Below are positions 54,891 to 62,921 of a DNA stretch of 64,000 bases, in pieces. The notes under the pieces are model-generated. The model had not been told where the DNA came from, made no database searches, and saw only the letters and a program-made list of their open reading frames with translations. Numbering within the stretch: position 1 is the first letter of the stretch; every line of letters starts with the position of its first letter. The stretch is from Phycisphaerales bacterium (GTDB taxonomy: Bacteria; Planctomycetota; Phycisphaerae; Phycisphaerales; UBA1924), in the NCBI GenBank assembly GCA_029260265.1, contig JAJDDO010000024.1:1092228-1156227 (forward strand). The letters run 5' to 3'. The translations under genes and the position numbers were made by a program.

Positions 54891-56093
54891 ATGAGACTGA
54901 CCATTACGATACGGGCTTTGATTGGGCTGATGGTGATCGCAGCGTCTGGGTGCGTGATCAATCGCAACCAAGCCCGTGTAGATTCGACCAAGCACTCGCT
55001 GGGTATGAAAATTCATGGGATATGGGTGACCCGATGGGATTATCGTGCGCCTGAGGATATCGAGCGTGTAATCGCCGATGCTGCTTCGACTGGCGTGACG
55101 GATCTCTTCTGGCAAGTACGCGGTCAGGGTGATGCCTATTACAAGAGTGATCTGGAATCATGGGGAGAGGAACTCTTCCGTGATGATCGGTCGCGGACAG
55201 ATCCGGGGTTTGATCCGCTTGAACTTGCGGTTCGTGAGGCGCATCGGCGTGGGATTCGGATCCATGCGTGGTTGAACATCATGCCCATGTGGCGTGGGAC
55301 AAAGAAGCCGCGAGATCCGAACCACATGCTCTACACCCACCCGCTCTGGCGTTTGCAGGACGCCGACGGCAAGGTGCAACAGTTGCATGATGGGTATGTG
55401 GTTGTCAATCCAGTCTATAACGAGGTTCATGTCTACCTCGCTGGGGTCGTGCGTGATGTGGTGGAACGCTACGACATTGATGGTGTGCATCTTGATTACA
55501 TACGGTTCCTCTCTGACGAGATTGGTGCCGATGTCCTGGTTCCAGGGGATGCGAAGAGCTTGTCGATGTACGCGAGGGCAACCGGGAATGCGGGCATCGC
55601 CTCACGCGTTGATCGCGAGGCGTACCGGGTGTGGATCAAGACAAGGATCACCGATCTTGTGCGCACAATACGGACTACCGCGTTGGATGGGCATCCGGGG
55701 CTGGTGTACTCGGCCGCGGTTTGGAGGCATCCAGAGATCGCCGAGCAACGATACATGCAGGATGCAGCCCAGTGGGCCAACGCGGGGGTGATTGACCTGG
55801 TCATGCCGATGATCTACTCGGATGATGATTTGCGATACCAGACGGACCTCGACGCCTGGCTCAAGGCGGTGGATGATCGCAAGGTCGTGCCCGGAATCGG
55901 TGCGTATAAGCATGACAGCGCCGGGCAGACAACCAATCAGGTGATGCTGGGCGATCAGCGACGCTTTGCCTTGTTTGCGTATTCAACCTTCTTTGAGAGT
56001 GTCAATCCAGATCAGGATCAATCACCCAAGGCCAAGTCGCAGAGGAAACTCAAGCGTGAAACCATGCGGCGGTTCATGACCGATGCGAACTGA
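54891..56093 (+). CDS. Glycosyl hydrolase-like 10 family lipoprotein
   Basis: A 400-residue protein with a lipoprotein signal (LIGLMVIAASGC, Cys21). The rest matches the GHL10 (YngK-like) TIM-barrel family: GIWVTRWDYRAPEDIERVI at the start, IRIHAWLNIMPMWRG, IDGVHLDYIRF and VIDLVMPMIYSDD. Catalytic residues of this family are poorly known. AGGGAGG lies 8 bases before the ATG. It is followed two bases later by the ROK-type kinase, so the two are likely one operon. Confidence 0.88.
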   Translation: MRLTITIRALIGLMVIAASGCVINRNQARVDSTKHSLGMKIHGIWVTRWDYRAPEDIERVIADAASTGVTDLFWQVRGQGDAYYKSDLESWGEELFRDDRSRTDPGFDPLELAVREAHRRGIRIHAWLNIMPMWRGTKKPRDPNHMLYTHPLWRLQDADGKVQQLHDGYVVVNPVYNEVHVYLAGVVRDVVERYDIDGVHLDYIRFLSDEIGADVLVPGDAKSLSMYARATGNAGIASRVDREAYRVWIKTRITDLVRTIRTTALDGHPGLVYSAAVWRHPEIAEQRYMQDAAQWANAGVIDLVMPMIYSDDDLRYQTDLDAWLKAVDDRKVVPGIGAYKHDSAGQTTNQVMLGDQRRFALFAYSTFFESVNPDQDQSPKAKSQRKLKRETMRRFMTDAN

Positions 56094-56095
56094 TT

Positions 56096-56896
56096 ATGAC
56101 CACGATCGGGATTGATATCGGGGGTTCATCAGTCAAGGGTGTGATGCTGACCGGTGATGGGTGGAGAAAAGCCCAAAGCAAAGCCTACACAGATCCAGAT
56201 CGGGCGGCGTTGATTTCAGCGGTGCGGTCTGTATCCGATCAGTTGGGTGGGGAGGCATGTTGTGTTGGAATGTGTGCACCTGGGAAGCAATCCTGCGACG
56301 GGAATTGCATCGAGTATTCCGCAAATCTTCCTGCCCTCAATGGGTGGTATTTCACAGAGATGTTCTCCGCGTGTGGACTGGTTGAGGGCGCACGAGTCTA
56401 TTCCGATGCGATTGCGGCGGGCGCGGACTTTGTGCGCACGAATGCCCTCCTCGGGCGCGTTGCGTGCATCTCTATGGGGACCGGTGTGGGGCTCGGGGTA
56501 TTCGATGATGGGGTATCAATCGATCTTGTTCGATGCGATGCCAAGCACTTCGGGGCGATCAAGGTTGATGCCGGAAAGACACTGGAATCGGTCGTTGGAA
56601 TCCCGGCGTTGCGAGAGCGATTCGGGGATGATATCCGTGGCGGGATCGCGGCGATGGGCAAAGATGATCGGACGATTCGTGCGGTTGTGCGCATGATCAG
56701 GATGGTGCTTGAGCTGTATTCGCCTAGGAGTGTGGTGCTGATGGGCGGGATCGGGATCACGCTTGCGCAGCATGCGGAAATGATCGATCGGCTGGTACGC
56801 GAAGAGTTGGCGATGGACTCTTCATGGGCGGTGCGGTTTGGCGACTCTGTGTTCCACGCCGCGATGGGAGCGGCGAGGCTTGCTCAGGATGGCTGA
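56096..56896 (+). CDS. ROK/BadF-type sugar kinase
   Basis: A 266-residue protein of the ASKHA fold. TIGIDIGGSSVKG at the start is the phosphate-1 loop and ACISMGTGVGLGVF the second ATP motif; MGGIGI near the end is the adenosine loop. It lacks the ROK zinc signature but has an unusual Cys cluster (GEACCVGMCAPGKQSCDGNC, residues about 52-71). It may phosphorylate glucose produced by the neighbouring hydrolases. It starts 2 bases after the GHL10 gene, and its last 13 bases overlap the convergent symporter gene. Confidence 0.78.
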   Translation: MTTIGIDIGGSSVKGVMLTGDGWRKAQSKAYTDPDRAALISAVRSVSDQLGGEACCVGMCAPGKQSCDGNCIEYSANLPALNGWYFTEMFSACGLVEGARVYSDAIAAGADFVRTNALLGRVACISMGTGVGLGVFDDGVSIDLVRCDAKHFGAIKVDAGKTLESVVGIPALRERFGDDIRGGIAAMGKDDRTIRAVVRMIRMVLELYSPRSVVLMGGIGITLAQHAEMIDRLVREELAMDSSWAVRFGDSVFHAAMGAARLAQDG

Positions 56897-58308
56897 GGTT
56901 TCGACGATCCGATCATGCAGACAAGCATCGAGAGCCCGACGCCGATGGTGAGTTTCCATGTGAAGTGGTAATCTGCGTACTGCGTAATCGGCGAGTCGGC
57001 GTGCCCGGCGCCGAGGGCATTGAGCACCACAGGCTGCGAGAGCAGCATCCAGAGGAACCCAACGACGAGCGCGAGTATTGCGGTGTCAGAACTGCCGCGT
57101 TTGGTAAACAGGGCGGTAAAGAACACGCCGACGAGCCCGGCGTACGCGAAGGCCATGGTGCCGAGGGCGAAGTTGATGAGCGTGTCCCCATTTGACTTGT
57201 TCCAGTAGATGCACCCGACCGCGCACAGCGCAAGGGCGATCCCAGAGATGGCAACCACGGAGCGTCCGATGGAGACATAATGTTTGTCGGGGCGGCCTGC
57301 ACGCAAGGGTTTGTAGAGGTCGTCCACGAACGCAGCGCCCATCGCATTGATGGCGCTATTCATGCTTGATAAGCCCGCAGCGAATAGCCCGGCCATCATC
57401 AACCCGCGGACGCCGGGCGGGACTTGTGTCATGATGTAATCGAGAAACACCTTGACATCATCGCCGCCGCGTACAGCCTCGGCATTCGTGAGTTCGGGGT
57501 GTATGTAGACAATCCAGAGCCCGAGTCCCACGATCAAAAATAATGCGGCGGTGGGGATTCCAAGGAGGATGCCCCCGATGACCGAGCGTGCACCGTGCTT
57601 GGCAGACTTGCAGGTGAGCATGCGTTGGGCAAGGTCTTGATCGGTGCCGTAGGAGCCAATGCCGAGCAGTGTGAACCCAATGATGCAGGCGGGGAGGGTG
57701 AATGGCCTAGTCAGGTCGAACGATGGATCGATGACGGTAAGCTTCGAGGCTCCCATTTCGCCCCCGGTGCGGAGGACCTCGATAATCTCTGGCATCGGTG
57801 CGGTGAAGGATGATGCGATGAGCACGATCGCGGTGACGGCTGCGCCGACCAAGATAATGTACTGGATGACATCGGACCAGATGACGGAGGAGATCCCGCC
57901 GGCGAGGGTGTAGACGGTGCCGACGATGGCAAGCGCGCCGATCGTGACCATGAGATTCTGAGGTTCGAGTCCGTGGTCGAGCCCAAAGATCAGCACCGAT
58001 GCGGGCATCGCGCCGACATACACGCGTGCGCCCGAGGCGAGCACCCGACCAGCGAGAAAGGTGACCGATGCAGCCTTTCGAGCTCGGGCATCGAATCTGC
58101 GCTCGAGCAGATCATAGATCGAAGCCGAGTTGGCTTTGTAAAAGGCGGGGATAAAGAAGAAGGCGATGAGCAGTGCCGCAAATATCATCCCAAGATTCGT
58201 GGCGAGGTAGGTCAGGTCGCCGCCGAAGGACTGCTGGGGAGCACCGATAAATGTGACAGCAGAGAGCGAGGTCGCGACAATAGAGACGGCGACGGCCCAG
58301 GTGGGCAT
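56884..58308 (-). CDS. Sodium:solute symporter (SSS family), first ATG-bounded part
   Basis: A protein of at least 474 residues with about twelve more hydrophobic helices, of the sodium/glucose symporter family: SAVTFIGAPQQSFGGDL, LERRFDARARKAAS, GGISSVIWSDVIQYIILVG, GSYGTDQDLAQRML and GLFAAGLSSMNSAINAMG are characteristic. ATG 58308 falls inside the conserved motif YFLGGRHMP, so the real protein starts further upstream. The preceding codons (to 58482) encode a matching first helix but contain no standard start. Probably takes up a sugar released by the local enzymes. Confidence 0.88.
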   Translation of the reverse strand: MPTWAVAVSIVATSLSAVTFIGAPQQSFGGDLTYLATNLGMIFAALLIAFFFIPAFYKANSASIYDLLERRFDARARKAASVTFLAGRVLASGARVYVGAMPASVLIFGLDHGLEPQNLMVTIGALAIVGTVYTLAGGISSVIWSDVIQYIILVGAAVTAIVLIASSFTAPMPEIIEVLRTGGEMGASKLTVIDPSFDLTRPFTLPACIIGFTLLGIGSYGTDQDLAQRMLTCKSAKHGARSVIGGILLGIPTAALFLIVGLGLWIVYIHPELTNAEAVRGGDDVKVFLDYIMTQVPPGVRGLMMAGLFAAGLSSMNSAINAMGAAFVDDLYKPLRAGRPDKHYVSIGRSVVAISGIALALCAVGCIYWNKSNGDTLINFALGTMAFAYAGLVGVFFTALFTKRGSSDTAILALVVGFLWMLLSQPVVLNALGAGHADSPITQYADYHFTWKLTIGVGLSMLVCMIGSSKPQPS

Positions 58309-58482
58309 GTGGCGTCCGCCGAGAAAGTAGCTGGAGGTGTCGGCTTGCTTCCTGCGGGCAAAGAGAATACCGGTGACGATGAGTATGCTGAAATACCCCG
58401 CGAGGACGAGCCAATCTGCGGCGACGAACGATCCGGAGTTGGGTTGGAGCGGTAGATTCGGTATACCCAGACATCGGCAGAT
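58309..58482 (-). other. Upstream coding part of the symporter, lacking a standard start codon
   Basis: In frame with the symporter the codons give ADWLVLAGYFSILIVTGILF, then ARRKQADTSSYFLGGRH, which is a convincing first SSS helix plus the YFLGGR motif. A TGA closes the frame at 58483-58485 and no ATG, GTG or TTG occurs between it and 58308; CTG at 58470 is the best non-standard candidate. ATG 58474 lies one base out of frame. Non-AUG initiation, a sequencing error or a frameshift mutation are possible. Confidence 0.7.
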
Positions 58483-58586
58483 TCAGAGTGGTTTGATCAG
58501 GACGAGTGCTCGGTGTGATAGCGTGCTGGTTGGTGCTCGGTGGGGGATGATTTGGTGAGCAGAGGGGTCTAGACTGGTTGACCGCT

Positions 58587-58673
58587 GGAGAGATGGCTGA
58601 GCGGTTGAAGGCGCACGATTGGAATTCGTGTGGGGGAGCAATCCCCTCGGGGGTTCGAATCCCCCTCTCTCCG
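58587..58673 (+). tRNA. tRNA-Ser (anticodon GGA)
   Basis: An 87-base class II tRNA. Acceptor stem GGAGAGA pairs with TCTCTCC, discriminator G; the anticodon stem CACGA / TCGTG encloses loop TTGGAAT with GGA, reading UCC and UCU. The long variable arm (GGGGGAGCAATCCCCTC) and T arm GGGGGTTCGAATCCCCC confirm serine. CCA is not encoded. Confidence 0.96.
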
Positions 58674-58691
58674 TTACCATATTTGGTATAT

Positions 58692-58721
58692 GAAACGGCG
58701 TCGCGGAAGTGACGCCGTTTC
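58692..58721 (+). terminator. Terminator of tRNA-Ser
   Basis: An 11-base stem (GAAACGGCGTC / GACGCCGTTTC) with an 8-base loop, followed by GCCCGTTTT. It lies 18 bases after the tRNA. Confidence 0.75.
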
Positions 58722-59015
58722 GCCCGTTTTGGGGCGAGCTACGCGGTTCGGCGTGTCTCTGCGAAATCGCATTTTGAACGGATCTTCCCAAATACGCCCG
58801 GATTGCAGCGAGTGTCTCTCGTGGCGATTTGAGGGGTGCCTTCGCGCGTGCATCGAGTTCCCTGTTCAGGGCCGATTAACAGGGACTCTGCGCGAAATCA
58901 GGGAGAACTACAGCTATCAGCGAACCGTTGCACCTCGCTCATGGCATGAAATGGCAGGATTTGGCATGGTAGAGCTTGATTTCCCTGCGCGATGGAACAG
59001 GGAATAAGCAGGGAA
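58722..59015. repeat. Intergenic region with a cluster of CAGGGA repeats
   Basis: No gene seen between the tRNA terminator and the recombinase stop. CAGGGA occurs at 58880, 58899, 58998 and 59009, its complement TCCCTG at 58982, and the palindrome CCCTG-tt-CAGGG at 58860-58871. CTGCGCGA precedes a CAGGGA copy twice (58888 and 58985). This could be a recombinase-binding or attachment region. Confidence 0.5.
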
Positions 59016-60752
59016 TCACCCAGCTGATCTGGCCGCGAGTTGACTACTCATCGCCCCATTGATCCCGAGCTCGGTGGCTTGCCGAGTCCAATCAAGTTGC
59101 TTCGATGCAACGAGCAGATCATCCAGCGTGATGCTGCTAGGAAGTGTCCCGGTGAGGGCATGGCGTAGAACATCCGGTCCGAGCCGGGTCAGCGGGAGCA
59201 GCTTTCGCACGCGCGTCCGGGACACACCCTGAGTTTCAGCGAATGCCTCGATATACAGCTTGGATTGAATGATCTGATCTTGCCAGCGGTACGCGAGACC
59301 GATCGCATCCACAATATGCTGCTTGGGCTCAGGCTTCGACGGGATGATCAGATCGTGGCCGTCAGGGCAGAGGAGCAACCGTCGTCCATCGAGCTTCTTG
59401 ATCTGGAGCTGCAGTTTCAGATTGATGTGCTCGCCGCGGTCATCGACCTCTGGTGTTCGCAAGCAGAGCGGACGCGAGGGAGTCTCCTTGGGTAGTGCTC
59501 TGAACGTGTGGCGTTGGAGTTGCTCGATCTTCTTGGTCTCGAGTTGGACCGTGATGGAGTTGGGCGCAAGCTTGACCTCGTGGATGGCTTTTCGGATCCA
59601 GCGGTCCCGGACTTCCGTGGACTGCAGGTCGAGATCGCGGTGGTCGAGATGTCCAAGGACCAGCCCTCGGACGAGCTCGTCAAGATGCTCGGCATTGATG
59701 GTTTTGATCGGGCAGTTCTTGAAGCCGTGCTTGATCGCTTTCTGACTGATGTAGTAGCGGACGAGCCGCTTCTGCTTCGTCTCGCTCTTCTTGGTGAGTG
59801 GCCGTTGCGTGGAGGTCGGGCTCATTGCGAATCCATCTCTTGTACGCAGCTTCCCCTTGAGCAGATGCGGGTGCGTCCAGCGGTGCAGGTTTTTGCGGTC
59901 CTGCTTGGTCATCAGATCCTGCGCGGTATCCCATGTCGCCTGATCAATGATGGGTTCATGCAGACCGTCGTAGATCTCGGTGTGCTCACCCCGGGTGTGC
60001 GTGATCTTGCCGATGTAGAGCCGATTCGTCAACACACCATGAATGTACTTCTGTGAGAGCGGTCTCCCCCCGCGAACCGTTCCGCTCTTGCTTGTCCAGA
60101 GTTTCGTCGTATGGCCAGCCTCGTTGAGTTCGTTGGCGACGGCAACAGGCGATTCGAGTTTGATGTATCGTGCGAAGATCATGCGAACGAGATCCGCCTG
60201 CTCAGGGATGATGTAGATCCCCTTCGTTTCTTCCTCAGATTGGAGTCGGTATCCCAGCGGAGGCTGACCACCGACCCAGTACCCTTTCTTTTTGGTCGCG
60301 GCGATCTTGTCACGGATGCGTTCGCCGGAAACCTCCCGCTCGAACTGCGCGAAGCTCAGCAGCATGTTGAGCGTCAACCGGCCCATCGAAGTCGTTGTGT
60401 TGAACTGCTGCGTCACCGACACAAACGACACCTGTTTCTCGTCAAAGACTTCCATCATCCGCGCGAAGTCGCTCAGCGAGCGGCTTAGGCGATCTACTTT
60501 GTACACCACGACGACATCGATTCGGCCACGATCAATGTCATCAAGCAACTGCTGGAGCCCCGGCCGTTTCATCGTGCCACCCGAGAAACCACCGTCGTTG
60601 TACTCGTCTTCGACCAGCTGCCAGCCCTCGTGCTTCTGGCTCTTGATGTAGTCGATGCCCGCCTCTCGCTGGGCATCGAGTGAGTTGAAAGCCATGTCGA
60701 GTCCTTCTTCGTTGGACTTCCTGGTGTAGATCGCGCAGCGGGTGGTCTTCAT
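59016..60752 (-). CDS. Large serine recombinase
   Basis: A 578-residue site-specific recombinase. Residues about 1-150 are the resolvase domain: CAIYTRKSNEEG with the catalytic Ser, then VVVYKVDRLSRSLSDFARM and GERIRDKIAATKKKG. A recombinase domain follows (PPLGYRL, PVAVANELNEAG, TNRLYIGKITH). The usual zinc-ribbon part (about residues 320-390) has almost no cysteines. A long C-terminal part ends in DNA-binding-like helices. AAGGAG serves ATG 60752 (6 bases) or 60755. It follows DUF2924 by 11 bases, a frequent pairing. Likely mobilises the cassette. Confidence 0.9.
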   Translation of the reverse strand: MKTTRCAIYTRKSNEEGLDMAFNSLDAQREAGIDYIKSQKHEGWQLVEDEYNDGGFSGGTMKRPGLQQLLDDIDRGRIDVVVVYKVDRLSRSLSDFARMMEVFDEKQVSFVSVTQQFNTTTSMGRLTLNMLLSFAQFEREVSGERIRDKIAATKKKGYWVGGQPPLGYRLQSEEETKGIYIIPEQADLVRMIFARYIKLESPVAVANELNEAGHTTKLWTSKSGTVRGGRPLSQKYIHGVLTNRLYIGKITHTRGEHTEIYDGLHEPIIDQATWDTAQDLMTKQDRKNLHRWTHPHLLKGKLRTRDGFAMSPTSTQRPLTKKSETKQKRLVRYYISQKAIKHGFKNCPIKTINAEHLDELVRGLVLGHLDHRDLDLQSTEVRDRWIRKAIHEVKLAPNSITVQLETKKIEQLQRHTFRALPKETPSRPLCLRTPEVDDRGEHINLKLQLQIKKLDGRRLLLCPDGHDLIIPSKPEPKQHIVDAIGLAYRWQDQIIQSKLYIEAFAETQGVSRTRVRKLLPLTRLGPDVLRHALTGTLPSSITLDDLLVASKQLDWTRQATELGINGAMSSQLAARSAG

Positions 60753-60763
60753 CATGTGCTCCT

Positions 60764-61219
60764 TTATGACGCTTGTTTGAGTTTCTTGAGACCAAAGAAT
60801 CGAGGCCCGGACCAGCGTGCCCCGGTAATCTCGCGGGCGATCTCCGACAAGCTGGCAAACTCGGTCTCTCGGTACCGGAATCGTTTGCCGTCTTCGAGGA
60901 CGGTGACCTCGTGGTGATGACCGCGCCATGTACGGACGAGCGTGGTGCCCTCGGCAAGATAGACAGGGTGCCGCTGCTTCCGCTGTGTGGCGACCGCTTG
61001 CTTGGATGCCGGAGTTTGTGCGTTGCGGATCGCGGCCTTGAGCAGGCGGCGTGTGCTCGCGTCGAGCCCGCCGTGGGATTGCTGCTGGAAGTGCCACGAG
61101 ATACCCCGGACGAGTGCCTGCTTGAAGTGAGGCGCATCACCCCGGATGCCCAGACTCGCCCATTCCTGTTGGAGCCGGGCGGTAGTCAGATTTGCGAGGG
61201 TGTGGAGTTCGATGGTCAT
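60764..61219 (-). CDS. DUF2924 family protein
   Basis: A 151-residue protein whose C-terminal half shows the DUF2924 pattern: GTTLVRTWRGHHHEVTVLED, SLSEIAREITGARWSGPRFF and GLKKLKQAS. The function is unknown, but it is commonly found immediately upstream of serine recombinases in planctomycetes and proteobacteria and may be a recombination accessory factor. ATG 61219 (MTIELHTLANL) is used; the frame extends upstream without similarity. Confidence 0.88.
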   Translation of the reverse strand: MTIELHTLANLTTARLQQEWASLGIRGDAPHFKQALVRGISWHFQQQSHGGLDASTRRLLKAAIRNAQTPASKQAVATQRKQRHPVYLAEGTTLVRTWRGHHHEVTVLEDGKRFRYRETEFASLSEIAREITGARWSGPRFFGLKKLKQAS

Positions 61220-61456
61220 GCGTATCTCGTGCTCAAGCCCCTGCCGCCGACCCCGGGATCCGCGCACACCGATCGCGCCGCTCGCATCGAGAGAGGGATC
61301 GTTGACCCGTGTGCATGGGTTTCCGGGGCCGGCTTTTGAGGAGCCGGTCGGGGTGCTGCGGGAGAAGTCCCGCGGTGTCACATGAAGCCATGGATCGGGT
61401 GAGATTGCAAGTCCAATGGGCCTAGATTCTCGACAAATATGGAAGTCTTTGGAAAA
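61220..61456. other. Gap between terminase and DUF2924 genes
   Basis: 237 bases in which I see no gene, terminator or recognisable site. It should contain the promoter for DUF2924 and the recombinase. Confidence 0.35.
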
Positions 61457-62533
61457 TCAGCCAATCAGGTGCGAAGTGCGCTGGCCACCATGCATTTTCA
61501 TCCATTCTTCAGTGCTGAGCCTCGGCGGCGGCCCCGGCCGAATGCATGTTCGCTCACCGAAGATACGGTCGAGCACATAGTGCTCCTCGGGTACCTGCGC
61601 GAAGAACACGCAGCTCTGCTTGCATTCCTCTTCGGTCGCGTCTGGATGGGGTGCAATATGGAAGGCCCCACCGCGTCCCTCGCCCTGCCCAGCCGCATAT
61701 GGCTGCTGCTGGTACTGGGACATGAACGCGCGAGCGCCCATCCGCTCCATGGCCGCGCGGAGTTGCTCCCGACCTTCACGCGCCGGATGGAGGGCCTCGC
61801 CTTTCCTTCTTACGAGTTGCCTGCTGATCGACGCGGGGAGGTACTCGTCCTCGGTGGCGATCGCGGTTAGGCTCAGCACCTCCCAGTTTTCCTGCTTGAG
61901 CAGGTGCCCGGTGAGGTCATCTTCGGCGAGCCGCTGCATGGCCACGATGATCACACCGTCATGCTTGCTGTCGAGGCGCTGGTAGATGTTCCGGTCGAAC
62001 CAGTTGTGGATCGAGTCAGTCTTCTGCGGATCCTCCGCGTCGTGCGCTGATTGTGGATCATCGATAATGATGAAGTCCGCACCCCGGCCTGTAATAGCAC
62101 CCGACGGCGTGAACCCCGCCCGAGATCCGCCCTGCGCAAGCTTCAACGTACCGGTCGATTCTTGCACACGCACATGCGGGAACAGCGACCGGTATCGTGG
62201 GTGGTCCATCAGGTTCCAGGCCAGATCATGGTGCTCATTGACCAGCCCTCGGTGCCCGCCCACGCACATGATCTTGGACTCTGGACGCACCCCCAGCACC
62301 CACGCCGGGAAGGCGATTGATGTGCAGATCGACTTGAGCGACCTCGGCGGCATGTTGATGATGAGCCGTTTGGTTTCCCCGCGGTGACACCGGGCCAGCG
62401 ACTCACCCAGCACATCGATCGACCAGTTGTGCTGGTACTTGATATGCGGATGCAACGCCCTGAACGCCAGCTGGAAGAACATCCGAGGCTCATGCTGGTA
62501 CATGTAGCGGATCGCTTTGGTATCATTCTTCAT
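61457..62533 (-). CDS. Phage terminase large subunit, probably truncated
   Basis: A 358-residue DNA-packaging ATPase. Walker A-like MPPRSLKSICTSIAFPAW, Walker B FIIIDDPQSA and the coupling region DGVIIVAMQRLAEDDLTGHLL are clear, followed by MSQYQQQPYAAGQGEG, the usual end of the ATPase domain. TerL proteins then carry a nuclease domain of 150 residues or more; here only about 80 unlike residues follow. It may be inactive or work with another nuclease. Its start overlaps the DUF5681 gene by 11 bases. Confidence 0.85.
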   Translation of the reverse strand: MKNDTKAIRYMYQHEPRMFFQLAFRALHPHIKYQHNWSIDVLGESLARCHRGETKRLIINMPPRSLKSICTSIAFPAWVLGVRPESKIMCVGGHRGLVNEHHDLAWNLMDHPRYRSLFPHVRVQESTGTLKLAQGGSRAGFTPSGAITGRGADFIIIDDPQSAHDAEDPQKTDSIHNWFDRNIYQRLDSKHDGVIIVAMQRLAEDDLTGHLLKQENWEVLSLTAIATEDEYLPASISRQLVRRKGEALHPAREGREQLRAAMERMGARAFMSQYQQQPYAAGQGEGRGGAFHIAPHPDATEEECKQSCVFFAQVPEEHYVLDRIFGERTCIRPGPPPRLSTEEWMKMHGGQRTSHLIG

Positions 62534-62921
62534 CGTTGTTAAGCTCCTGTGTCTGTCCCGATTCTGAGAATCCAAACTGCTGAATGAGCTGGTTGAACGC
62601 TTCGCGATCAGTAGAGTCGGGTTGGAACCCCTCTACGGTTCGGTGATTGGTAATAAACGGAAGGACCATTTTCATGGCTCGTAGATCACCCTTGAGCGCG
62701 TCGTTGATCAATGTTTTGATGATCACTTCGCGTTTGCTGATGGTCACCTGCTGACCACCCTCCGTGATCCGGAGTTCTTTGCTGAGTTCGATATCAATCA
62801 GTTTCTCAAAGTCCTTGATCTTCTTCGGTCGTCCGTTTGGATTTCCAGATTGACCCACTTTCCACTGGGTGTGCTTGGGTGGTTTCTGGTAGCCGATTTC
62901 GTACTCGGGTTGATCATCCAT
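62523..62921 (-). CDS. DUF5681 domain protein
   Basis: A 132-residue protein whose N-terminal part WKVGQSGNPNGRPKKIKDFE is the DUF5681 motif, a short basic element found next to phage terminases and often considered a terminase small-subunit-like or DNA-binding module. The rest is helical and charged, ending ELNNDEE. ATG 62921 overlaps the methylase stop by 8 bases and its own end overlaps terL, so the three genes are translationally coupled. Confidence 0.85.
   Translation of the reverse strand: MDDQPEYEIGYQKPPKHTQWKVGQSGNPNGRPKKIKDFEKLIDIELSKELRITEGGQQVTISKREVIIKTLINDALKGDLRAMKMVLPFITNHRTVEGFQPDSTDREAFNQLIQQFGFSESGQTQELNNDEE

Noticed and set aside
60773..61339. Plus-strand open frame opposite the DUF2924 gene
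   Set aside because: The DUF2924 pattern on the minus strand is clear; the plus-strand frame shows no motif.
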